DNA of 64,000 nucleotides from Cacajao melanocephalus (Eukaryota > Chordata > Mammalia > Primates > Pitheciidae): positions 38,757-102,756 of the forward strand of contig CAUYLG010034743.1 in the NCBI GenBank assembly GCA_963573385.1. Direction: 5' to 3'. A program made the translations under genes and the position numbers. Under the pieces are notes generated by a model. It was not told the DNA's origin, did not search any database, and worked only from the letters and a program-made list of their open reading frames with translations. Positions 24,216 to 37,400 of the stretch are shown piece by piece (the first letter of the stretch is position 1; every line of letters starts with the position of its first letter).

Positions 24216-25359
24216 GGCTGAAAGATGCTTTGAGATCCTACTGCCAAAGACTTTGTATGTCAGACTAGTGTTCAGAATGTATCCTAGGCCAGACAACTTA
24301 ATCTTTGCCTTTGTGAATTAATGATGAGTATTTATTTTGATGGCATTAATCAAAGAAGCATGATAGAAATAACACGATGGCAGAATAACATAGGGTAAGC
24401 CAAGGGTAGGAGGTAGGGTGTCTCTGATGATACATAAAAAGAGAACAGCAACTCTCTCAAGAAAGATATTATATGCAGGTAGAGAAAAAGGCTCATTGAT
24501 CTTTAAAATCTGTTGCAATCATAAGATGCTGTTAAGCATTTTTTTTTTCCTAAAGGGCTATTGTTACACTGTCAAGACAATTTCTAAACTAAGAAATTCC
24601 TGACCTGATTTTTTGGAAGCTGATGAGGCACATACTTATAGACTTAGAGGCTTTGCTGGTGCAGGTCATTTGTAATGCTCAGTGCTTGCAGTTTAAATTA
24701 GCATGGCTTTTACAGATCCCTTAATATGCGTAATCTGACCCAATATTGAGATGGTTTTTAGAAAGATAGAGAGTTAAGGGAAAAATATATATGAAGTGAT
24801 TTTTAAAGATTTCCCAAGTGCTAGCAGACTAATTTGAAGGACCTTAACTGAATTCTGATCAGAACCTCTCCAAATCTCTCTGTCACACCTGAATTTGGCC
24901 ATCTGGCCACTCCATTTTAATATTTTCAAATTATGACTCAGCAATGTGGATGTTGAATTTGGGCTCAAACCTCATTTTACTTTCTAAAAGAGAGATGGAC
25001 AGTCATAGAAAGGAGAGCAAGTTTGATTGGCATTTCCTAGTAGAGAATTAGTGAACACATCAAACATATGATCTTATGCGAATGTGAAGAAATAATGCTT
25101 TTATTCCAAATAACTATTTGGCATTCATATATAGTATTTTGATTAAAAAATGATACTTCATTAGAACCCATTATGATCTAGATAATGTAGAGCTATAAAG
25201 CAAGAGAAATAGTTATCACTCTTAAGATACTAACATAATTTGAAATATAAAATACATGAGAAATTAGAATTCATAACAGTGTCTGATTATCATATACAAC
25301 AGTACTATTGCAACACTAAATTTGAAAGACATTTTGAACAAAAGAGAACTGAGGCTACT
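24216..25359. other. Unassigned non-coding DNA
   Basis: No repeat family or gene recognised. Confidence 0.4.
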
Positions 25360-25510
25360 TCAGCCAAGCACTATACATATTTTATTTCGTCTATCACATT
25401 AATGCTTTAAGGTATTTATCATTTAAGTTATTATCCCATTTTCAGATGAGAAAATTGAACACACGTGTTTGAACACAACTCAAATTGGAGTTTGGTTCTC
25501 CAGAGATATT
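25360..25510 (-). mobile_element. MIR SINE, antisense
   Basis: 'ccaagcactatacatatttt', 'catttaagttattatcccat', 'tttcagatgagaaaattgaa' and 'cacaactcaaattggagttt' match the antisense MIR core. Confidence 0.65.
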
Positions 25511-28404
25511 TATTTTTCTAATTTGCCATCCTGTCACTTTTTTTTTTTTTAGATAATAGTATGGAGTGACAGTATGAGTAATATAGACAGTATAACTGAT
25601 ACAGAAATGAATATTTGGGAATTTCAGATACTTAATTTTTAAACAAACTGAAATTAGTTTGACTTCACACCCTAGGTAGAAAACTAGTCCAGCCTTGAAA
25701 GATGAGTAGATTTAAAGAGGTGAAAATGCAGATAGTAAAATGGAGAGAAATATGCAATTGAACAAATGCAGAAGGGAAAGAATGCGAATTGTAGAAAAGC
25801 AGGTCAATGGGAGTCAATGGGAATCCCCCTACTCCCACATCAAGGATCAAATAAATGAGTTCTTTAGGGAAACAGAAAGGTAAATTGCTTGAAAGGGAGG
25901 TATGGCCCCTGGAGGGTCTTGGTACCAGGCCAAGGACTTGGTACTGTAAAAATGAGTATATTTTCTCTTGAAAAAAGATTATTCTTTTTTTCTTTTTTAA
26001 CAAAAGTTTCTTTGATATTACATAGTCTGATGGATGTATAGTCTTTACACTGTACATGGACTGGCGATGAAATACTACTTTCAAATTTTTTAAATTAAGG
26101 TGTTGTAGTTAATGGCAGCATTGAAATGAAAAGTAATGAAAGATACAAATGTAGGACTGCTTCTCACAAGAGCTGAGCCCACTCTTTGTAAGTCATCATG
26201 GAATAAAACCTTTCCCAAGCTATGTTTCCATGTCTGCCTTTTGGGAGAAATTGCCATGTAAGACATCCAGGTCAAAAGTAACTCATTGTAATATAAAGTG
26301 AGGGGACAAAGGGAAAATGATTCCAAGTTTCCATTCCAGTCTCACCATTATCATCCCCCTACCCTAGATCCCAACCATCCCCTGCAATGCTGGGCCCAAC
26401 AGTTCCATGCTATAACCACAGCAAAACATCCTACTTTTCGCTTCATACAAACACACAAGTACCTTCAACTTTGGGGGCACTTACAGATACCTGATAGGTT
26501 CTTCTCTCTTTTCCTTTCAGAAAATCTAAAGACAGCCATATGTCCTTTGTTTCAGCAAACTTTATTACCCTATTTTCCTACCTGAGTATCTTCATATTGG
26601 TGCATACCTGTTAAAGTCTTTATCATATTGCATAACCTTCATGTTTTTCTGCCCAAATCTGAGTCTCTTGGAAACAGATAACTTTGTTAAGTTTTTTCTT
26701 CTGCCCTAATCCTCAGTGTTCTGCTGATGTTTTAGAATAAATAAATAAATGTTCTGAAGTCTGTGAAAATCTCTGTGTTTTAAATCACAATAATTGAGAC
26801 AATAATTCTAATTGATAAAAATATATATGAAATATGGAAGAAAACCATTCATTTACTTTTATTTTTAGTAAGACGATTTCTGAATGGGAATCTTGAAGGG
26901 ATGAACTGGAAACATTTGAGCCTTAAAGAAAATATTACAGTTTTTTTGTCCATCTTAGGCAAAGTAATAACGAAATCTGCTAGCCTGGGTTTTCCAACAG
27001 GTATGTATGAGGAGGAGGCAATGAGGAATAAGAGAAAAAAGATGAAGGAAATTCCAGTATGAAAGTAACATATTTAGCTCAAGCAGAGAGAGCTCTTAAG
27101 TTAATGAGAAGCCCTACATGCTCTCAGCTTATGTTACTTGTGGAAGAACTGGGTATAGCCCTGAGTCTGGAGGCAGCGCAGGAAGCCACAGGATACCCCA
27201 TAGCTGTCCCTCAATAATCATATCGATAGCACAGAGGGGCCTTTTTGATGTGGCATCTGCCATGGAGCCATACAAAGACGACTAAATATGACTGACTCCA
27301 ACATGCAGGATTTTAGGCTCCCTCCTGTCTTCCACAACATAAATGGCCTTTCAAGCAGCAGGAGCTTGGGGGACCAGGCTGGCTTTTGACAAAACTGTAG
27401 CATCAGCCAACCTGTCTTCGGTGCCCTCCCATCACTCACTTCCATTTCCATGCTGTTTCCCTCTCCTGGAGCTCCGTGCTCTTTTCCTGCTCATCTCTAG
27501 CTCTCAGGCAGGGAGTTGTCCAGTTGCAGAGATATGGATTCAGAAACTGGAGCTCTCCTTTTCAGCCAACTGGCTAGGTTTCCTTGTTCAACCTTTGACA
27601 TCTCTGTTCCTGGGATTTTTAAAAAATACGCACAAATAAAAGAGTGACACAGAATGAACGTCTAAAGGATCTTCTGTCTCTTCTTGTTTAGAACATTATT
27701 TGAATTAATGGTGAAGGTGCATTGTTATTAGTTTAGAATTAATTTACTTTCTCTCTTTCTCTTTTCTTCTTCCACCACTATGAACTGCCTCTGAAGCTCA
27801 CACCCACCTGTCCACTTCTACTCTTCATGCCTTTTCACTGGAAGAAGTCTAGGAGTCATCCAGCACACAGAGAGGATGCTCAGAGATCTTGGATGAGTCA
27901 AAGGGACACAACTGGGCTTGCTCTATGAAGGGTTGAAGCCAAATCAACCAGCTACTCAAGGATCTGTTCAAAATTGGAAGCATGAAATAAATAGCACATC
28001 CTCACTGAGGAAGGCAGCGAGGGAATATGGGGTATGAAATAAAGTGTGGGGAACTACATCAGTGTGGGTGATAGGCCAGGATTAAGAAGAAAAAGGCAGA
28101 CGACACAGTAGCTGGTCCGGGATCCACAGTATTCAGGATTTTCCCCACATAGGTAGAATTGCTGCTTGAGAATTATTTCTCATAGTGAGCTAATTATTTT
28201 TCTCCTATGTTTATACCTGGACTCAGGTTTCAAGACAACTGGCTGGTGGAGTGTGAGCAGAAGGGGTTAGATGGGTCTGCCCTTCTGAAGCAGGTGTCTG
28301 ACCGCAGCAGTTCTGGAGTCTCCGAGTCTGTCCTGAAGCTACCTCTTTGATGTGAGAGATGACTCAGCCAGGGGCCAGATGGACCAGAGAGTTTACAAGC
28401 CTGG

Positions 28405-28425
28405 CTTTATTTTATTTTATTTTAT
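28405..28425. repeat. (TTTTA)n microsatellite
   Basis: About four tandem TTTTA units directly upstream of a 33-bp tandem duplication. Confidence 0.85.
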
Positions 28426-28491
28426 TTTTTGCCCTTGCCTTCACCTCTTCATCATTGCTTTTTGCCCTTGCTTTCACTTCTTCATCTTTGT
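28426..28491. repeat. 33-bp tandem duplication, two copies
   Basis: Unit one (28426-28458) and unit two (28459-28491) both read tttttgcccttgc.ttcac.tcttcatc with a few substitutions. In translation this gives a visible repeat of ALAFTSSSL. Confidence 0.85.
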
Positions 28492-29389
28492 TTCCTCACC
28501 AAAGTCAGCAGCATGATGTCACTGAGCCCAGGTTGGGAGAGCGAGGTCAAGGTTAAGGTATAGCAGAAGAAATCATGGTGACTACTCTCTTTTCCCACAT
28601 CATACTCAATGGCTTACTCTTCAAATGAAGAGCTCTGAATATTCCCGGGGCCCAGAGCTCAAGATCTTTTGCTGATTTAGGGATACAGTGCCTAAGTAAG
28701 CAGTAAGAACGCCAGTCCAGGACAAACACTTTCCCCTCATAGGTAATCAGTTTGACTACCTTCATTGTAAAATTGTTTTTAGTAGCTCTCAAAAACACTG
28801 GAGCAGGATACAAATGTTGTTTTGACAGTTCTGACCCAGAAACATCTTTCTCGTCTGGCAAACTAGTTTTTCAGGGATTGAGAAAAGCTCATCAACACTT
28901 TAGAAAGTTCCTTGGCAAGATTAAAAGTTGTTTGCATCAGGCCCTAAAGATTGACCAACAGCTTCCTGGTCTCCCTTTTCAGCAAAGTGGCCTGTTTTTT
29001 GTTGTTGTTGTTGTAGTTTGTTTGTTTGTTTATCTTTGCCAGGGTCTGAAACCTGATAGGGATAATTTTTATACAGGTGAAACAAATGTTCTATCATGCA
29101 TAGTACTGTATTCCCTCCCTCTCCCTCTCTTTCTCTATCATTCAGTAACTTTGCTGTGGATAAATTTTGTAAGACATCATCTTAATTAAGTAATCAAGTT
29201 AAAAATTCTGAGCAGAGACAAATGGTAGTAATGTGCCAAATGACAAACTGCAATTAGAAGAACACAGTGTCTTTTCTGTGAAATTCTTTCTAAAAATACG
29301 TAACCTGAATATTTTCGTGAGGGAAAAAAAATCAATAAAACTCAAATTGAGAACATTAAACAAAATAATTGGCTTGTAATCTTAAAAAA

Positions 29390-29780
29390 TATCAAGGTCC
29401 GACAAGTCAAGGAAAGACTGACAGACTTTCCTAGATTGAAGGAAGCTAAACATACATTACAACTAAACCAACTCATTATTCTGCATCAGAATCTGTTTCC
29501 AAAAAGGGAACTATTGATACAATTGGCAAAACTTGAATGGACATCTGAGTATTTCCTAATAGTAATAGATCCATATTAATTTCCTACTTTCCTGTTCTTA
29601 TAGTGGTTAAGTAGGAGAATATCCTTGTTTGTAAGAAGTGCAACTGAAATATTTGAAAATGATGGGATATTACATCAATAACTTACTCTCCAGTGATTCA
29701 GGAACATATTTTTTTTGCATTTTTTTCCTGTAAGTTTGAAATTGATTCAAAATTAAAAAGTTTAAAAAGTGAAAAAAAAA
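29390..29780 (+). mobile_element. L1M (ME/MC type) 3' end
   Basis: 'ggttaagtaggagaatatcc', 'ttgtttgtaagaagtgcaac', 'tgaaatatttgaaaatgatg', 'acttactctccagtgattca', 'cctgtaagtttgaaattgat' and 'tcaaaattaaaaagtttaaa' follow the 3' UTR of old mammalian L1 elements and end in an A-rich tail. 5'-truncated. Confidence 0.7.
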
Positions 29781-30544
29781 GAGTTCTATTCATAGAGATA
29801 AAGGTTCCAGGTATTAAATTTCCTTTAATATCTCCAGCCTTAAAAAGAGAATAATCTACGTGTGGTTAATGTGCATTTATTTTATAAGGCAAATACTTAA
29901 TATTAGGAAGATAGAATACTTTCATCCAAAGACCACTGAATTGGGACCTCTGAGCTTTAGTGCCATACTCTGCATGGGCAGAAGCATGTGTGACAGTTTA
30001 CCTCTGACATTCAGCTTTCTCACATGTAAGTGGATGTCTACTCTCAACCTTTGACAAGAGAAATTTCACATTAATTGACAGAATTCAAAGTAGTTAAAAT
30101 GCTCCCACAGGTTGAAATAAAGGATCTTTCATCTTTGAGAATGCAATTTTAGTTGATTTTTAGATATATTAAAGTGGATAACTTTAACCTTTTTCGTAAT
30201 GTAACTGACTCTTTCTTGTATATTTTACACGTAGACACAGACTCAGGTTAACGTAAGTTCTGTTTTCAAAAACAAATGGAGTTGTTCGGTTTGACTAACA
30301 TTTAAGAAATTGAGCTTAATGATAAAGTTGCCCTCATCTCTCATTTGCGACACTGACAGAGGAATCTACAAATAGTACGATTGTCCATGTAAATAATGTG
30401 CTTTCCTAGCCTCTTTGTCATAGGAGATCATGGAGTCAAAAGATGACTAAGAAAAGAAAAGAGGTTTACCACATTAATTACATCAAAGGGGGCTGAAGTT
30501 GCCTGGTTTGTGCTCTCAATCAGAAAAGTAATGTTAGTGGTCTG
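29781..30544. other. Unassigned non-coding DNA
   Basis: A faint MIR-like core may lie at about 29920-30060 (sense) but is too weak to call. Otherwise nothing recognised. Confidence 0.35.
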
Positions 30545-31435
30545 AGAAAAGTGATTCCCCTCCCCACACCATCAGGCAACCACATATCTGCTTTTGGTAC
30601 CATATATCAGTTGGCATTTTCTAGAGTTTTATAGAAATCGCATAATACATTATGTATTGCTTTTTCTTTGCTAGCTTCTTTCATTCAGCACAATTACTTT
30701 GAGATACAACCAGTTTGTATATATTGATAGTTTGGTTTTATTGCTGGTACGTATTACACAGTTATACCAAAATGTGTTCATTCATTCACCTCTTGAAAGA
30801 CGATTGAGTTGTTTCCAGCTGGGAGGGCTCTTAAAAATAAAGCTTCTGTGAACCTTCTTTTAAGACTATATTCATGATCATATATATTTTTTTCTCTTGG
30901 TTAAACATCTAGAGATAGAATGGCTGAATCCTATGGTAGGTAAATGTTGAACTTTTTAAGAATCCACCGAAGTATTTTTACCAGCATTGTATGAAAACTC
31001 CAGTTTCTTCACATTCTCATCAAGCTGAATATATTCAGCCTTTAAAATGTTTACCATTATGACAGTTATGCAGCAGTAAATCATTATAGTTTTAATTTTG
31101 CATTTCTCTAATAACTATGATGTTAAGCACGTTTTCCTATGTGTATTTGCTTTTTATACACAGTTTTTGGTGAAACATCTGCTGAAATATCTTACTTATT
31201 TTTTAATCTAGGAAGTTTGGAGTTTCAAGAATTATTAATATAGATATGTCAGGCATTGGACATACTTCTTGCAGCTATTTTTACTGAGGCTGTGGGTGGC
31301 CTTTTCATTTTCTTAATAGTAGCTTTGGAAAAACAGAAGTTAATTTTTGTGTGTAATATGAGACATGCATTATTATTATTATTTTATTATGCATATGACT
31401 ATTCAATTATTCCAGCATCCTTTATTGACCTTCTT
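30545..31435 (-). mobile_element. L1M (old L1/HAL1-like) fragment, antisense
   Basis: Antisense text of an old L1: 'caggcaaccacatatctgct', 'ctttctttcattcagcac'-type region near 30670-30690, 'tgttcattcattcacctctt', 'gagttgtttccagctgggag', 'gaatggctgaatcctatggt', 'aattttgcatttctctaata', 'tttcattttcttaatagtag' and 'gactattcaattattccagc'. The order runs from 3' UTR into ORF2, with an internal gap near 31355 where a TTA run sits. Confidence 0.7.
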
Positions 31436-31689
31436 GGGTTTCTGAACAGAGAAAATGCAAGCCTAAATTTCACCAAATAAATTTTCAAGTTTCATTACCA
31501 TTATATTTTAATTTTAGTATATCAAATACCTTTTACAACTGTCTTCTGAAGCATTCAATTGAAATAGAAATGTCTTACAGGATTTTGGCATGGTTTTTAA
31601 AGGTAATAAATAAATATACAGATATTGTTTTGAAATTAATAACAATTAAAACACTATGCATTCCTTTTTTTCTTTCGTAATATTTTTTA

Positions 31690-32545
31690 TATTTATCCTA
31701 TTTTTTATTATTTTTAAATCATGTTTTATTTTATATTCAGAGGATACATATGCATATTTGCTATCTGGATATGTCATGTAATGCTGAGGTTTGAGCTTCT
31801 AGTGAACTCATCACTCAGTGAACTTAGCACTCAATAGGTAGATTTTCAATCCTCTTTCCTCTCCCAGCCTTTTTTCTTGTGAAGTTCCCAGAGTCTATTT
31901 TTTTTTAAATCTTTATGTCCATGTGTATCCATTTTTAGCTCCCACTTATGAGTAAGAACATATGGTTTTGGTTTTCTGTTCCTGAGTTATTTCATTTAAG
32001 ATAATGGCCTCCAGCTCTGTCCATGTTGCTGTGAAAGACATGATTTTATTCCTTTTATGGCTGCATAGTATTCCAACTTAGGTTGATTCCATGACTTTGT
32101 TACTGTGAATGGTGCTGCAACAAACATAAGAGTGTTGGTATGGGTGTCTTTTTGATGAAACAATTCCTTTTAATTTGGCTATATACCCAGTAGTGGGATT
32201 GTTGGCATTGAATAATAGGTCTATTTTTAGTTCTTTGAAAAATCTCCATATGGTTTTCCATAGGAGTTGAACTAATTTACATTCCCGCTAATAGTGTATA
32301 AGTGGTCCCTTTTCTCTGCAACCTTGCCAACATAATTATTTTCTATTTTCTGTTTTAATAATAGGCATTCTGACTGGTGTGAGATAGTATCTCATTGTGA
32401 CTTTAATTTGTATTTATCTGATGAGTAGTGATGTTGAGCATTTTTTCACGTTTGTTGGCCACTTGTATGTCTTCTTTAGAGAAGTGTCTGTTCATGTCCT
32501 TTGCCTGCTTTTTAATGGGGCTATTTGGTTTTGTTTTTCCACTAT
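31690..32545 (-). mobile_element. L1 (L1MA/MB type) 3' end, antisense
   Basis: Antisense L1 3' end. 'tttagctcccacttatgagt', 'ggttttctgttcctgagtta', 'tccatgttgctgtgaaagac', 'tatacccagtagtgggattg', 'aatctccatatggttttcca', 'tctgactggtgtgagatagt' and 'gagaagtgtctgttcatgtc' run from 3' UTR into ORF2. ORF2 is broken by frameshifts and stops. Confidence 0.9.
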
Positions 32546-34424
32546 GCATGTTTGTTGTACTGAAAAATCAGTAACACACTTATCCACAAGGGTATGCCCA
32601 CAGTAAATGCTTTTAGACTGTTGAAATTTTGTGGTTTTATGCATGAACCGAGTGTTCTACGGCTTCCTCTTGGTCAGAGTAACACTTACAATTCTAAAAT
32701 GCTACTGTGTTCCTGTATTAGCACAGTTGACTGAATTTTATTTCTTACTTTTGGGTTTCAGATCCTCAAGAGTTAAATACTAAACATTATATGCAAAATT
32801 TAAGTCAAATTTATACAATAAATATACAGCTTTAATGCCACAATTGCATGATAGCCTTAATGGAAACTTTTGCTTTTTTTCTATTTTTCTATTAGAATTT
32901 AAGCTGGTTATATGCCCAAACCTTGACTTGCCCAAATCTGAGGAAAGCAAGTGGTATTTTCTTACTTGTAGATGGCACTTTTTATTTTACAAATTAATTA
33001 CACATATTAATCCATTCAATAAACATTATTAGATATTGTCTATATTGTCTTAATTTCCCTATCACCATACAAGTGAGATCTAAACAATCATATAACCACA
33101 ATAAACGTATGCATTATGTATATACTACATATGTGTTCACATTCACAAATCTTGAACTGACATTTGGAATTTCATTTAATTATGAATGAAGGCAACAAAT
33201 CATAGCTCTGTTAAAAATACCTTGACTTTTTCACCAACAGAAGTCACATTTATTTTCAAATCACATCTAACTTGTTTTAGACATCCAAAATCATTGTGTC
33301 TGCTAATCATTTTATTACAATGATTGTGGTTATTAAACTAGCTTCTAGCTTTCATTTTAAATGTGTTAAAAACATATATACTGCTATGCCACACATTTAT
33401 TAGTTTAGTATTTTAATAACTGTATTTCAGTATAATTGGTTTATTTTGAAATCCTATGTATTGGGTTATATACTCTCCATTTGTTTCATAGCATTTCATA
33501 AAATATTATACTGAAAAGAAGTCCAAACTGCCAAAGGGTCTACAGAGTAAGAATGCTTAAGAACTCCTAAACGTAGTGTTGAGTGTTGAAAGGACAAATT
33601 AGGTTGAAATCCAAAGTGCAATACCATTTATGTCCATTGAAAAATCAAAGTCACACCACATTAAAAATACATGCAAACAGGCATGCATACATATATTAAA
33701 GAGGAAAGTGCAAAGTAAGTGCACATGTGGGAGTGGGATTTAGGTAGAAAGATCAGATATATAAGATAAAAGTCATGAAATACACACCATGTAAAAATCT
33801 ATGATGCTAGGTCTCTGCATAGGAGGGTCAAAAAGGAAAAATTAAATGAAGATTTTGATGTTGGTTTGAGACCCATCATCTCTAGTAAGCCACTCAATAT
33901 CCAAAAAAATCCTTAAGAAAGAGAGAGAGTTCTTTATCTCTGGATTTACAACAGTCAGACTCTACTTATGTAGGATAAGAATTATTTTTTTCTGTCTCTC
34001 AACAGCAAGGGGTCTAACACAGGTATGCTCTTGGAGTTTCCTTTTTCTGCTCTCGTCAACAAATCCAGTAATTTTTTTTCCCCATCACCACTTGTCACTT
34101 CATCAATGCTTAAAGCAACCTTTTTTTCCTAAAATATGTGGGACTTGTCTTCTCATTACAAATTACCTTTTAATAGCATTTTAAACAAATTATGGATTTA
34201 CATCTTTGGCCATGGAAAAGCCATATAAATACTTCCATACATGTCAAGATTTCTTTTAGTAGATTTGAATTCATCCTATATTCTCATTATTTATCAGAAA
34301 TATGCCCTTTTCTCATGAATTTTATGAATTTGATCCACGGCAGTTTATCTTGAGACATTTCATTAGCTTACTAGTTTGTTGGCCACACTTTTTCCTTGGC
34401 AAAGCTGGTTACTCTGCATTCAAA
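32546..34424. other. Unassigned AT-rich DNA
   Basis: About 1.9 kb. A stretch near 33610-33740 vaguely resembles an old L1 3' UTR but not well enough to call. No gene recognised. Confidence 0.4.
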
Positions 34425-34670
34425 TGTTTGTATGGGGAGCTGAACAATGAGAACACATGGAAATATGGTGAGGAACACACACACTAGGGCCTGTTCAGGA
34501 TTGGGGAAGGGAGATCATCAGGAAGAATAGCTAATGGATGCTGGGCTTAATACCTAGGGGATAGGTTGATCTGTGCACAAACCACCATGGCACACATTTA
34601 CCTTTGTAACAAAACTGCACATCCTGCACATCCCGAAGTTAAAATAGATGTTGAAAAATAAAGAGTGTTT
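34425..34670 (+). mobile_element. L1 3' end (about 245 bp), severely 5'-truncated
   Basis: 'gagctgaacaatgagaacac', 'actagggcctgttcaggatt', 'gatcatcaggaagaatagct', 'caaaccaccatggcacacat', 'tttacctttgtaacaaaact' and 'gcacatcccgaagttaaaat' form an L1 3' UTR ending in an A-rich tail. L1MA/L1PB-age. Confidence 0.85.
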
Positions 34671-34689
34671 CATCTTTCTCTATATGAAA

Positions 34690-34815
34690 TTTACCACTTT
34701 TAATCCACCAGAATGTAAGTGCTATGAGGACATGGTTTTTATTACTCTTAATTCTCCTACATATCCCCACTGAATTAAATAATTCCTCAATAAATACTTG
34801 TTGAAGCAATTATAT
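34690..34815 (+). mobile_element. L2 LINE 3' terminus
   Basis: 'ccaccagaatgtaagtgcta', 'tgaggacatggtttttatta' and 'cctcaataaatacttgttga' match the L2 3' end. Confidence 0.65.
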
Positions 34816-36334
34816 AAGCAATAAAAGAAAATGTAAGGTAAATTGCATTTTTAAAATTTCCTTGTAGTTTATGTTTTTGTTATTTTAAATTTCCCATAAT
34901 GTATAAGGTTTATCATATAATTTTCTAATAAAATGTTTAAAAACATCATCATCATCAGGTTCTTCTTCCAGTGGTTTTCTTGCTTACAGCCTAGCAATTC
35001 TTGACAAACTATGGTGATTATTTTTGAAACTAATTTGGGATCTGATGAAAGCAGAATAACACTACCATCTCTAATTTGTTTTAATTATTTAGAAAAGAAA
35101 ACTTATTATGATTTGCCGATTTAAATCACATATTGCATGCTGCTTGTTTAAAAAATACATTAATTCCAGTGAGAAAATATGCAAATTTTCAATATATTCT
35201 GTCAATCATTACTTAATATTTAAACTCATTCTGAGATATTTCTATACTGTATTTTTATAATATTTTATTCTAAAAATGTTTCCCTATCTAGTTGTTGAAA
35301 ATAAGAATAGATATTTAATGACTAATTTCCATCATATATTGAATTCTCAATTCATACCTTTTTAATACCTGTATTAGTTACATAAGTATTCTGTCTTGTA
35401 AACTAATCACATTGCCTGCTATTAAAGTTCTTCCCAGAAAGTGATTTTGGTAGATTATATGGCTAGCCAACTATTAAAATCAAAGCTATATGACTTATAT
35501 GCAATTTTTAAAAATATCCTATTAGGGATATTAAAGAAAATAAATCTATGTGTATTTCAGGATAACCAATGTATGTGATTTATTAGGATTTTGAAAGAGT
35601 GTGAGACAATGTTAAATCCAGTTATTCAAAAAGGAGAAGAAAATGGAAATAGAAAACAAAAGTGTATGAGCTTCTAGAGAAGTGGACAATTTAATTAGAA
35701 AAAAGTGTACAGAAAAGTTCCATTGTAGGAAGGACAAGAACAGTGGCAAGAGACCGGTTTTATCAGGTCAGCCCATTGCTTGCCAGTCTTATTTAAACTT
35801 CATCACTTTCCAGATTGGAAGGGTGAGTTTCTAATTAGCTCCTTCTTCATCAGTTAAGGCTCAATCTCTCTAAACAATCTTTGGGTAATGATCATATCCC
35901 CACTTTGATCAACTTCAGGGAAATTGCAGAGCCAAATATTAAACAGGTGCTTATGAAATTTTGCTCAACCACCTGTTCTCTTGACCCCTGGCTGACCCAG
36001 TTAACAAAGACCAGTGTACTTCAATTAGTCCAAGTGATACCAAATATAACCAACCCTTAATTAACACTGGGCATTTTTCTCTCAGTCTTGCAATCTGAGT
36101 TTCTTAAATAAATCTTCAGTATATTTTATATCTCAATGAAAGAATCAAAAAGAACCTGTAACTCGAAACTAAAATAATATACGTATAATCTTGGCTACAA
36201 TAACAAGGCCTATAATCCTCCCTCACTTAATTTACATATTCATTTAATTTGTTCATATTTCATTTGCCTTGGGGCTAAAACAACTGTTTGTGTAGAACTG
36301 TTAAAACATTTTCCTTAGGTTAAAAATAAATGTC
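34816..36334. other. Unassigned AT-rich DNA
   Basis: No repeat family recognised. The more complex part at about 35750-36060 is the only sub-segment that does not look like neutral AT-rich filler, and that is an impression only. Confidence 0.35.
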
Positions 36335-36515
36335 TCAAACTTTGCTGTCCGTAAGAATCATCTGGGGAATCAGTAAATAAGCAGAATCCCAGATTCCAGG
36401 TCTCACTTCACAATTACAGAATAAGCCTGGGTGGGATGCAGCCTAGGCATTGGTAGGTTTAAAAACTTCTCCAGGTAATTCAACTGTAGATCAACACCTG
36501 AGGATCATGACAATG
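36335..36515 (+). mobile_element. MER5-type hAT-Charlie DNA transposon
   Basis: 'gtctcaaactttgctgtccg', 'taagaatcatctggggaatc', 'gcagaatcccagattccagg', 'attggtaggtttaaaaactt' and 'tccaggtaattcaactgtag' match a collinear but diverged MER5A/B copy. Confidence 0.75.
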
Positions 36516-36779
36516 AACTTTTATTTAGAGAAAGACAACTTTGAATGAAGCTTCTCAATGTTTGATTGAATATTTATTTCACTGTTTAATTGGAAACAAA
36601 ATACTTTCATGTAGAGTAACGAGACTATTTCCAAGTAAAGAAAAATCCCATAAGGAGTAGATGAAAAGTGTCTGGGACAGATAAAAAAAGATATAAGAAT
36701 TACTCTTTAATTTCTCTCCATGCTCATCTTTAGTTAGTTCATCCTTTCATTAACTGAAAAAAAAAAAAACACATTTTCC

Positions 36780-36985
36780 ATGAATATATATAGGCATTTA
36801 TTTATATACATACACATGCATATATATATGTGTGTGTATTATATATATAATGTGCATATACATGTGCATATATACATAATATGTGTGCATATATATGTGT
36901 GTATATTTTTCTGGAAAATACACATATATACACATATATGTATACACATACACACACTCATGCTTATGTGTATATAAGCACATTT
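36780..36985. repeat. (TATG/CATA)n AT-rich low-complexity tract
   Basis: About 205 bp of alternating pyrimidine-purine TATATA/TGTGTA/CACATA text. The part around 36886-36945 is an imperfect inverted repeat centred on 'tttttctggaaaat'. The long frames on both strands here are artefacts of the repeat. Confidence 0.85.
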
Positions 36986-37024
36986 GAATACAGGATAAAT
37001 GCCATCTCTACATAATGGAGTTAA

Positions 37025-37240
37025 AGTGTTACAGTGGTTAAAGGCGAGTGGTCAGGGGTCTAACAGCCTGCGTTTGAAACCTGGCTGTACTATGTACCAA
37101 CCTGGCAAAGTTCTTTAGCCTGTTTAAACCAGTTGCTGCTTTTTCACCTGGAAAATAGGGTTAATGGTACATATTTATTAATATTAGTGTGAAAATTAAT
37201 TTTGGCTCATAGATATTGCTTCATGTATGATTGTTTACTG
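37025..37240 (+). mobile_element. MIR SINE
   Basis: 'gttacagtggttaaaggcga', 'agcctgcgtttgaaacctgg', 'ctgtactatgtaccaacctg', 'gcaaagttctttagcctgtt' and 'acctggaaaatagggttaat' make a near full-length sense MIR including the tRNA-derived head. Confidence 0.8.
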
Positions 37241-37400
37241 ACAAACAGATAACACTCTTCTCTCACTTCTTTTTACTGTTTATACCATTATATTTTTAAA
37301 ATTTTTCTATTAAACTCGAAGTTTTGTTTTTTATTACCTACTATTATGTTCTAAGTATGTCATATGCATAAATATTTCATTTCTTAAAAAAGGAATGTTT

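Larger units (their letters stand above)
25511..29389. other. Mostly unassigned non-coding DNA
   Basis: About 3.9 kb. Identified content is limited to a T run at about 25539-25550, an L2-like A-rich end near 26735-26752, and the TTTTA/33-bp tandem at 28405-28491. Reading frames of 139 codons (minus, 25665-26084) and 145 codons (plus, 28752-29189) have no domain I recognise and show runs typical of translated non-coding DNA. Confidence 0.4.

Noticed and set aside
25665..26084. 139-codon minus-strand frame
   Set aside because: No recognisable domain, a poly-Lys stretch from a T run, and no supporting context.
28752..29189. 145-codon plus-strand frame
   Set aside because: Longest frame outside L1 and simple repeats, but no recognisable domain. 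It contains low-complexity Val/Phe runs from a GTT repeat and no splice or promoter context that I can support.
29920..30060. Possible MIR
   Set aside because: Faint core similarity only.
33610..33740. Possible old L1 3' UTR
   Set aside because: Only short phrases resemble L1; too weak to annotate.
36780..36985. Overlapping Tyr/His/Ile-rich frames on both strands
   Set aside because: Product of the TATA/CACA/TGTG low-complexity tract.
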